From: Candidatus Woesearchaeota archaeon
Lineage (GTDB): Archaea > Nanobdellota > Nanobdellia > Woesearchaeales > UBA10200
Length of the DNA: 9,929 bases
Assembly: GCA_016180275.1 (NCBI GenBank)
Contig: JACPBN010000001.1
Coordinates: 1 to 9,929 of the forward strand
Direction: 5' to 3'
The first letter of the stretch is position 1; each line of letters opens with the position of its first letter. The notes beneath the pieces are model-generated. The model was not told the DNA's origin. It searched no databases and worked only from the letters and a program-made list of their open reading frames with translations. Below, in pieces: positions 5,915-9,929 of this stretch. A program made the translations under genes and the position numbers.

Positions 5915-6673
5915 TGATTTTTTCTGCTGCTTTTTCTTTCTCTCAAGCAGCTCATGCGCGCTTGGCACTTTCTTGTCAATATCTGGCAGTTTTCTTGCCT
6001 GCTTGACAAGCTCATTTGCAGTTGGATATTTGCCTGAAAACTGCGGTGTTTTCAGATGTTTTCTGTCATCAAGATGCTGAGCATCTTTCACATCTCTCAA
6101 TGTGCCATGTTTCTTCAAATGATCATAAAGCTTTTCTGCTTCATCCAAGTCAGTTTCTTTCTTGACTTCGTCAACAATCTTTTCTGCAACTGGAATTTTT
6201 TGGTATTTGCCTAATACTTGTGATGCTGGCTCTTTTTCTTCCTTTTTGCCCAAATTTACAAGTTTCGGCTTCTGGAAAGCTTCAACAATCTTATTGATTT
6301 CCTTATCTTCAGCATGAACAGCTTCCTTATATTCCTGCTCGACTTTCTCAAGCTGCTTCTCTTCTTGAATCAGATGTTCTGCTAATCTTTCAATCTCTTT
6401 TGCTTCCTGCTCAAGTTCTTTTCTTTCTTCAGCAGGCGCTTGCTCAATTATCTTCTTTATCTCTTCTTTGTCTTTGGCAAGCTCTTGTTCAACTTTGTGA
6501 GCATCTTGTTTTAGCTTTTCAACAACAGCTTCCTCTTTCTCGCCGATGATTTCGGCATTGCCTTCTTTCCTGTCTTCAATCTCTGTTATCTGAGGAACAA
6601 CTTGTTGTAATCTTGAATTTTCTTTATTTGTATTATGGGTTATACTTTCTCTTTTGTTACCCTCATTATCCAA
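5912..6673 (-). CDS. Glu/Lys-rich coiled-coil protein between L10 and L12; possible frameshift extension of L10
   Basis: No family recognised. As read from TTG at 6673 it is 253 residues, highly charged and largely helical, with a long coiled coil at about 44-132. The C-terminal half carries three short similar segments: KIPVAEKIV (159-167), KYPTANELV (215-223) and KVPSAHELL (235-243). There is no ATG in the whole frame, and no Shine-Dalgarno site at usable spacing before the TTG. The frame stays open backward through the A10 run at the end of L10. A -1 slip at A-AAA-AAC (6685-6679), directly before the L10 stop, would fuse it to L10. Alternatives are TTG initiation coupled to L10 termination, or a miscalled A10 length. 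Its place inside the stalk operon suggests a ribosome-linked role, but this is inference. It lacks the GLGALFG tail. Confidence 0.65.
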   Translation of the reverse strand: MDNEGNKRESITHNTNKENSRLQQVVPQITEIEDRKEGNAEIIGEKEEAVVEKLKQDAHKVEQELAKDKEEIKKIIEQAPAEERKELEQEAKEIERLAEHLIQEEKQLEKVEQEYKEAVHAEDKEINKIVEAFQKPKLVNLGKKEEKEPASQVLGKYQKIPVAEKIVDEVKKETDLDEAEKLYDHLKKHGTLRDVKDAQHLDDRKHLKTPQFSGKYPTANELVKQARKLPDIDKKVPSAHELLERKKKQQKKS

Positions 6674-6675
6674 AA

Positions 6676-7608
6676 CTAGTTTTTTTTTTGGTCCTCGGGT
6701 GAGGATAAAGCTTCATTTGTCGCAGCTTTTTGCGGCTTATCTGGAACTTGGATGTTCGCTGCACTTTTTAATGCAAGTATTTCTCTTTCTGCCTTGACCA
6801 CTAGATCGCCTGCAATGGCATCTACCATTATGGCTTGTGCCAATCCAAGTGCTTTTGCATCCTTGAATGCCTTGCCGAGCAATGGTTCAATTGTAGCTTT
6901 TGTAGCATATCCAATTTCTAATGCCAGGAAGAATGCAGTTCTGCTTGCATTTTCTAGGTTGCTTAGATAAACAGCATCATCAACAGTTAGTACATCTTTA
7001 GTAAATATTGTGCCAGATTCATAGGCAGCAATTAAGTCTAGTCCAATTTCCATTGGCTCAATTCCTAATCTCGTTAAGATTTCAGCTGCCTTTGGTGAAA
7101 TTTCCTTTCCTGCTTTTACGATAACAGCATCCTGCTTGATTGCAATCTTTCCGCCTTCTACACCTGTCTTGATTCCAAGTGCTGCAAGCTCTCCAATAAC
7201 TGGACCTGGTGCAAATGGTGTTGCTCCAGCTGGAACAACTAGGTCGTTAGGTGCAATCTGTCCGCCTTTTGCAGGTGCTTTTGATTTATTCTGTTGCAGT
7301 ATTTTATTGAGTTTGAATGGATTATCTTTGGTAAATAATAATGCAGGCATTCCTGGGAGATATCCTTCTAGTTTCTCTAATCCTGGCTTGCTTGCTTTTG
7401 CATTCTCAATCGCATGTTTTATCAATCTGCGCTTAGTCATTCTAATGACTACATTATCTCTTAATATTGCACGCATCTTTTGTAATTGCGGGGCAGGCAT
7501 ATTCTGCATATTGGCAGCTGCTATAATCGGGTACTGTTTAAGGAGATCTGTAAATTCCTTGACAACCTTCTTCTTGTTCTCTGATACGTGTGCTTTTTTT
7601 TCTGCCAT
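6676..7608 (-). CDS. rpl10: Ribosomal protein L10 (archaeal P0, acidic stalk base)
   Basis: Base of the ribosomal stalk: it binds 23S rRNA and L11 through its N-terminal domain and carries L12 dimers on its C-terminal helices. The N-terminal rRNA-binding domain (about 1-108) starts MAEKKAHVSENKKKVVKEF and includes MRAILRDNVVIRMTKRRLI. The archaeal/eukaryotic insertion domain follows (about 109-190, with APNDLVVPAGATPFAPGPV), then the helical spine (about 225-285). The 310-residue frame ends SSPEDQKKN without the acidic region and GLGALFG tail usual in archaeal P0. The stop follows a run of ten A, after which a long charged reading frame continues one frame lower. It lies 29 bases after L1, with an AT-rich gap and no clear Shine-Dalgarno site. 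The ATG at 7608 gives the normal N-terminus. Confidence 0.94.
   Translation of the reverse strand: MAEKKAHVSENKKKVVKEFTDLLKQYPIIAAANMQNMPAPQLQKMRAILRDNVVIRMTKRRLIKHAIENAKASKPGLEKLEGYLPGMPALLFTKDNPFKLNKILQQNKSKAPAKGGQIAPNDLVVPAGATPFAPGPVIGELAALGIKTGVEGGKIAIKQDAVIVKAGKEISPKAAEILTRLGIEPMEIGLDLIAAYESGTIFTKDVLTVDDAVYLSNLENASRTAFFLALEIGYATKATIEPLLGKAFKDAKALGLAQAIMVDAIAGDLVVKAEREILALKSAANIQVPDKPQKAATNEALSSPEDQKKN
6679..6689 (-). other. A10 run with A-AAA-AAC heptamer before the L10 stop codon
   Basis: On the minus strand the last L10 codons are CAA AAA AAA AAC TAG. In that frame A-AAA-AAC is a textbook -1 slippery heptamer. Slipping there, or adding one A by polymerase slippage on the run, leads into the 253-residue charged frame, bypassing the stop. 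Whether it is used cannot be told from sequence. No strong downstream stem or pseudoknot was evident. Confidence 0.45.
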
Positions 7609-7637
7609 GTTAATATCTAAATATAATGATTGTTTTC

Positions 7638-8357
7638 TTACTTCTTCTTGCCTTTCTTTAAGGTTTCTTCTGTCTTCTCTTCTTTCTTGTAGATTTCTCC
7701 ACTCTCTGTTATCCTGAAAGCCTTGCCCATAGTTAGTTTCAAGTAGATATTCTTGATATTATTATGGCCTTGTGGTAATGAATGCTCTAATGTATTGTAA
7801 ACTGTGGTAATATTGTCAGCAATCTCATCATCTTTCATATCTTCACTGCCAACAGGCACCTGAACAACTGGTTGAACTTTAGCTACTAATCTAACAACAT
7901 TATGCAGTCTTTCGTTTAAAACAGTTAAGTTAGCGTTTGGCGGTACAACACATCCCGCTTTAGGGTTTGGCATCTTAGCTCTTGGTCCTAAAACTCTACC
8001 AAAGCTTGCAGCTACCTGTGTCATGATATTAGCTTGCGCAACAAAGAAATCATATTCTTCAGCCAGTTTCTTGACTGCTTTCTTGTCTTTTGCATATTTA
8101 GAGAAATCATCAGCTATGATTGTATGTTCAAATACCTTTTTGCTCTGGTCAGAAAGTTCTGCTCCCACAAAGCCGCATATCTTTGGGACCTTGCCTTTGC
8201 TGTAGTGCAGTGTTGCAAATAAATCTACTTGGTTTTCAGTCTTCTTCAGGTCAAGATCCTTTAAGTTAAGAATTAAGTCAAATGTTTGCTTGAACTTTCT
8301 TTTAGTAGATTGCTCTTTTATAAGCTTGACTGTATTTGTTGCTAATGTTTTGTCCAT
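7638..8357 (-). CDS. rpl1: Ribosomal protein L1
   Basis: L1 binds the mobile L1 stalk of 23S rRNA near the E site, and in archaea also represses its own operon by binding mRNA. The 239 residues include the family signature FGRVLGPRAKMPNPKAG (119-135) and the RNA-binding KLTMG near 207-211. The last 20 residues or so (KKEEKTEETLKKGKKK) are a charged tail longer than in most archaeal L1 proteins. I start it at the ATG at 8357, because GGGAGG lies six bases upstream at 8364-8369. A reading from TTG 8378 would place that site inside the gene. It is the first gene of the L1-L10-coiled coil-L12 operon. No L11 gene precedes it, although L11 often does in archaea. Confidence 0.96.
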   Translation of the reverse strand: MDKTLATNTVKLIKEQSTKRKFKQTFDLILNLKDLDLKKTENQVDLFATLHYSKGKVPKICGFVGAELSDQSKKVFEHTIIADDFSKYAKDKKAVKKLAEEYDFFVAQANIMTQVAASFGRVLGPRAKMPNPKAGCVVPPNANLTVLNERLHNVVRLVAKVQPVVQVPVGSEDMKDDEIADNITTVYNTLEHSLPQGHNNIKNIYLKLTMGKAFRITESGEIYKKEEKTEETLKKGKKK

Positions 8358-8363
8358 TTTCTG

Positions 8364-8369
8364 CCTCCC
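8364..8369 (-). promoter_or_regulatory. Shine-Dalgarno site that fixes the L1 start
   Basis: On the minus strand GGGAGG is followed by six bases and then ATG at 8357. This argues against the TTG at 8378, which would add seven residues (MIVGRQK) not typical of L1. Confidence 0.8.
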
Positions 8370-8387
8370 TACTATCAAGCATTAAGC

Positions 8388-8450
8388 AATGATGCAGATT
8401 ATTCCTAAACTGCCAATGCAAGCCGATAGTCTGCGGGAACCCTGATCATT
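8388..8450 (-). promoter_or_regulatory. Base-paired element in the L1 operon leader
   Basis: The arms AATGATCAG and CTG-C-ATCATT (8442-8450 with 8388-8397, one bulged base at 8394) close a 44-base region that is richer in GC than its surroundings and can form smaller stems inside. It lies in the predicted untranslated leader, 20-90 bases before the L1 Shine-Dalgarno site. Since L1 is known to bind its own mRNA in methanogens and bacteria, this is a candidate autoregulatory site. I could not match it base by base to a known L1-binding motif. Confidence 0.4.
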
Positions 8451-8505
8451 TATTTAATCAAAGTTTCTATATCACAATAATTAATTCCTAAGAAATCGCC
8501 AGTTG

Positions 8506-8513
8506 TTTATAAA
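8506..8513. promoter_or_regulatory. Palindromic TATA box, probably bidirectional
   Basis: TTTATAAA reads identically on both strands. Leftward it would start the L1 operon transcript near 8485, giving a leader of about 125 bases. Rightward it would start a transcript near 8536-8540, just before the structured element at 8546. Another weaker A/T box at about 8451-8462 could also serve the L1 operon. Confidence 0.5.
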
Positions 8514-8545
8514 TATTGTTGTTTTGCGAAAAAAATCAGCAAGAT

Positions 8546-8715
8546 GTAGGTTGGCATCAATTGCGAGGCTCAATTAAATTAACATGCAAAAGAGTTCAGG
8601 GTTTTGCAAAATCACTTTTAATCATTAAAAGTGATTTTCAAAAGGGGTTGTCCCTTACGGGGCTTGAACGATACAAGCAAATTATCCTTCAAAGAGCCGA
8701 ACGATGCCAACCTAC
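8546..8715 (+). ncRNA. Highly structured element closed by a 13-bp inverted repeat: candidate ncRNA or MITE
   Basis: A perfect 13-bp inverted repeat (GTAGGTTGGCATC at 8546-8558 with its complement at 8703-8715) encloses 144 bases. Inside are a second pairing, GGCTC (8567-8571) with GAGCC (8694-8698); a long hairpin at 8602-8643 (15 perfect pairs over a single-base centre, five more beyond a bulged C8607); and GCTTG/CAAGC (8662-8666/8674-8678) with a seven-base loop. CCC-TTAC-GGG pairing lies in between. The heptamer GAACGAT occurs twice (8666-8672, 8699-8705). A TATA box sits at the right distance to start a plus-strand RNA just before it, and a T-rich stretch follows at 8728-8738. It matches no tRNA, 5S, SRP or RNase P feature I know. 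The arms end in TA, so a MITE of the neighbouring IS630 group is the main alternative. Confidence 0.45.
8602..8643. repeat. Long A/T-rich palindrome
   Basis: AAAATCACTTTTAAT (8608-8622) is repeated inverted at 8624-8638 around a single C, and TTTTG/CAAAA extends the pairing past one bulged base. As DNA it could extrude a cruciform, and as RNA it forms a 20-pair hairpin with almost no loop. Confidence 0.75.
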
Positions 8716-8744
8716 TAGCGAGTAGTGTTAATTCTTTTACGAAA

Positions 8745-9407
8745 TTAAGCACAACAAACTTTTCCATTATAAGTCCATTGAAAAGGGTGTGCATTTAGGT
8801 TCCAATCTTTTTCAATATAATTTTTGATTTTCTTTTCAAGATCTTCAACACTAGAAAAATTTCCACGTTTGATTATTTTCTTCTGCAAAATGCTAAACCA
8901 AATTTCAATTTGATTTAACCACGAAGCATGTGTTGGCAGAAAGTGGAAAATTATTTTCTTTTCCTTCTGTTTTAGAAACTCAACACGTTTTTGCTTTGTG
9001 TTTAAATCTTTTTCATCTATTTCAATTCCACACAATTTTGCAACAAGCAAACATGTATTTAAATGTGTGTGAGTCCCATAATTATCGGCAATGAGGTGAA
9101 TCTCATCACGTGTTTTATTCTCTTCATAAATTATGGAGAGAATATCTCTGAATTCTATATTACGATTCCTATCATAACATCTTCCAAGAATTTTCCCAGT
9201 AGCAACTGCAAAACCAGCAATCAGGTTTTTAGTGCCATGTCTTTTGTAACTGTGTTCACGTCTTTTGATATATCCTGGTTTCACGAGCTTATCTGGGAAC
9301 AGGCGCTCAAGCGCTTGGATTCCTGTTTTCTGGTCGATAGAAATAAGAATTTTGTTCTGTTCATACATCTCTTGAGCTTTTTCGTAAAGCTCGACGCACT
9401 CCAGCAT
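8745..9407 (-). CDS. IS630 transposase, C-terminal part (DDE domain)
   Basis: Catalytic half of an IS630/Tc1-mariner-type transposase. The three metal ligands can be read as D25 in ISIDQKT, D108 in LIADNYGTH and E168 in LPTHASWLNQIEIWF, the last being a typical IS630 signature. The D108-E168 spacing is 59 residues, more than the roughly 35-45 usual for the family. The extra part is a lysine-rich stretch near 128-150. The reading here starts at an ATG at 9407, but this is probably not a separate gene: the ATG lies at the end of the A10 run in the upstream frame, and removing one A (or a +1 shift) joins DFEKK directly to MLECVELYEKAQ, giving a transposase of about 388 residues. Confidence 0.88.
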   Translation of the reverse strand: MLECVELYEKAQEMYEQNKILISIDQKTGIQALERLFPDKLVKPGYIKRREHSYKRHGTKNLIAGFAVATGKILGRCYDRNRNIEFRDILSIIYEENKTRDEIHLIADNYGTHTHLNTCLLVAKLCGIEIDEKDLNTKQKRVEFLKQKEKKIIFHFLPTHASWLNQIEIWFSILQKKIIKRGNFSSVEDLEKKIKNYIEKDWNLNAHPFQWTYNGKVCCA

Positions 9408-9912
9408 TTTTTTTTTCGAAATCAGGATCTGTGCTATTCAGCCAATATTCCCATTTATGGGGTTTTATATCTGCTTTACGAAGCCAATCTGAAATGGTTG
9501 TCCAGTGGATAGAAGAAACAATTTTCTTCTTAACAATATGTTTGGCGAGCTCTCTAGTGCTCCAATCTGTAAAATGTTTTCCTTCAGATTCTGGACTTTT
9601 TGTCGACATAGCAAGAACTTTTGTTCTTTCTTTAGCAGTAAATGCTGGCGGATGTCCACTTCGTGGATCATCTTTGAGACCATCAAGACGATTCTTACAA
9701 AATCGTTTTCTCCATTTAAAAACAATTTGCCTACTACAACCAACTTTGTCTCCAATCTCTTGATTCCTTAGTTTAGAATTCGACGAGAAGAGGATTATCT
9801 TAGCTCGTTGAACTAAGCGAACCTCTGCTTTTCTACTTCCTACAATCTTTTCAATGGTTTTCTTTTCTTTATCACTAAGGATAATTGATGTTTCAGGATG
9901 TCTTCCTTGCAT
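9361..9912 (-). CDS. IS630 transposase, N-terminal part (DNA-binding)
   Basis: DNA-binding half of the transposase. It begins at the ATG at 9912. It has a first helix-turn-helix (about 27-72, with LRNQEIGDKVGCSRQIVFKWRKRF), then the linker DGLKDDPRSGHPP, which is typical of IS630 and related transposases, and a second winged/HTH region (about 95-150, with WSTRELAKHI and HWTTISDWLRKADI). True coding ends near residue 168 (DFEKK). The last 15 residues of the 183-residue frame (NAGVRRALRKSSRDV) come from reading past the A10 run out of frame and overlap the catalytic frame. This two-frame arrangement is known in several IS families, where frameshifting or polymerase slippage makes the full enzyme. 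Confidence 0.86.
   Translation of the reverse strand: MQGRHPETSIILSDKEKKTIEKIVGSRKAEVRLVQRAKIILFSSNSKLRNQEIGDKVGCSRQIVFKWRKRFCKNRLDGLKDDPRSGHPPAFTAKERTKVLAMSTKSPESEGKHFTDWSTRELAKHIVKKKIVSSIHWTTISDWLRKADIKPHKWEYWLNSTDPDFEKKNAGVRRALRKSSRDV
9407..9416 (-). other. A10 run at the transposase frame junction
   Basis: Ten A in a row on the minus strand separate the two transposase frames. Nine would give one continuous frame. Runs of this length are known slippery sites for RNA polymerase, so transcriptional slippage is plausible. A miscounted homopolymer is the simple alternative. Confidence 0.6.
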
Positions 9913-9915
9913 AAT

Positions 9916-9923
9916 ATCACCTC
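9916..9923 (-). promoter_or_regulatory. Shine-Dalgarno site of the IS630 transposase
   Basis: On the minus strand GAGGTGAT precedes ATG 9912 with three bases between, or five from GGTG. It is a perfect match to the archaeal 16S rRNA 3' end and supports this start codon. Confidence 0.75.
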
Positions 9924-9929
9924 TTTTTA

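Larger units (their letters stand above)
8726..9929 (-). mobile_element. IS630-family insertion sequence, right end outside the window
   Basis: The element carries a two-frame IS630 transposase on the minus strand. The left end must lie between the end of the structured element (8715) and the transposase stop (8745). I cannot place it exactly because the right terminal repeat is not in the window for comparison. A TA at 8723-8724 is a candidate target duplication, as IS630 elements insert at TA. No passenger gene is present. Confidence 0.75.

Noticed and set aside
7136..7717. Long plus-strand frame opposite L10 and L1
   Set aside because: It is the complement of well-supported ribosomal protein genes; its Cys/Ser/Leu-rich product is typical of antisense reading.
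8389..8446. A C/D box guide RNA on the plus strand (ATGATGC as C box, CTGA as D box)
   Set aside because: The C box is imperfect, no internal C'/D' pair is clear, and the same bases are better explained by the long leader stem.
8546..8715. Interpretation of the 13-bp closing stem as a tRNA acceptor stem with an intron
   Set aside because: Seven of the pairs could mimic an acceptor stem, but there is no T arm with GGTTCGA-like sequence before the 3' strand and no D-loop GG.
8516..8725. A 69-codon plus-strand frame across the structured element
   Set aside because: Its codons are entirely made of the inverted-repeat and palindrome sequence, it has no ribosome binding site, and the product resembles nothing.
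1..9929. CRISPR arrays, tRNA or rRNA genes
   Set aside because: No regularly spaced direct repeats, tRNA arms or conserved rRNA segments were seen on either strand.

Overview
The window is AT-rich and looks archaeal, most likely from a small-genome DPANN lineage of the Woesearchaeota/Pacearchaeota kind. The evidence is archaeal-type ribosomal proteins L1, L10 (P0) and L12 (P1, ending in the archaeal/eukaryotic GLGALFG tail), TATA boxes about 25-30 nt upstream of start codons with little or no leader, and Shine-Dalgarno sites mainly in the ribosomal operon and the insertion sequence. The lineage is inferred from gene content and cannot be fixed from the sequence alone.

Layout, left to right. 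(1) 1-172: a gene-free stretch with one GC-rich hairpin. (2) 173-1249: a full-length glutamate 5-kinase (proB) with AAK and PUA domains and no other proline genes beside it. (3) 1308-2642: a GT4-type glycosyltransferase. (4) 2716-3513, minus strand: a TatD-family metal-dependent hydrolase, divergent from (5), with a TATA box for each.

(5) 3623-4672 is the most unusual part: three tightly packed genes, with overlaps or gaps of a few bases. Two encode small proteins (59 and 70 aa) that align with each other without gaps over their core. The third encodes a compact protein with the His-Gly and Ala-Cys dyad motifs of clan CD (caspase/gingipain/CHAT-like) cysteine peptidases. I read this as a peptidase plus two paralogous small partners, whose role (substrate, inhibitor or adaptor) is unknown. 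(6) 4680-5482 is a scar. The 3' end of a minus-strand winged-helix regulator meets the 3' part of a plus-strand type III restriction endonuclease, which also carries a frameshift. Both lack their 5' ends, as if one deletion removed the middle of a divergent pair.

(7) 5548-8357, minus strand: a ribosomal stalk operon in the order L1, L10, a Glu/Lys-rich coiled-coil ORF, L12. The coiled-coil ORF has no ATG anywhere. It follows a run of ten A that ends in the classic -1 slippery heptamer directly before the L10 stop codon, so it may be made as a frameshift extension of L10. (8) 8358-8744: a palindromic TATA box faces both ways, driving the L1 operon leader leftward and probably a highly structured element (13-bp closing inverted repeat, internal hairpins) rightward. 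(9) 8745-9929: an IS630-family insertion sequence whose transposase is split between two frames at a second A10 run. Its right end lies beyond the window.

Overall, a small island of defence-like, mobile and decayed genes (3.6-5.5 kb and 8.5-9.9 kb) flanks a ribosomal protein operon.
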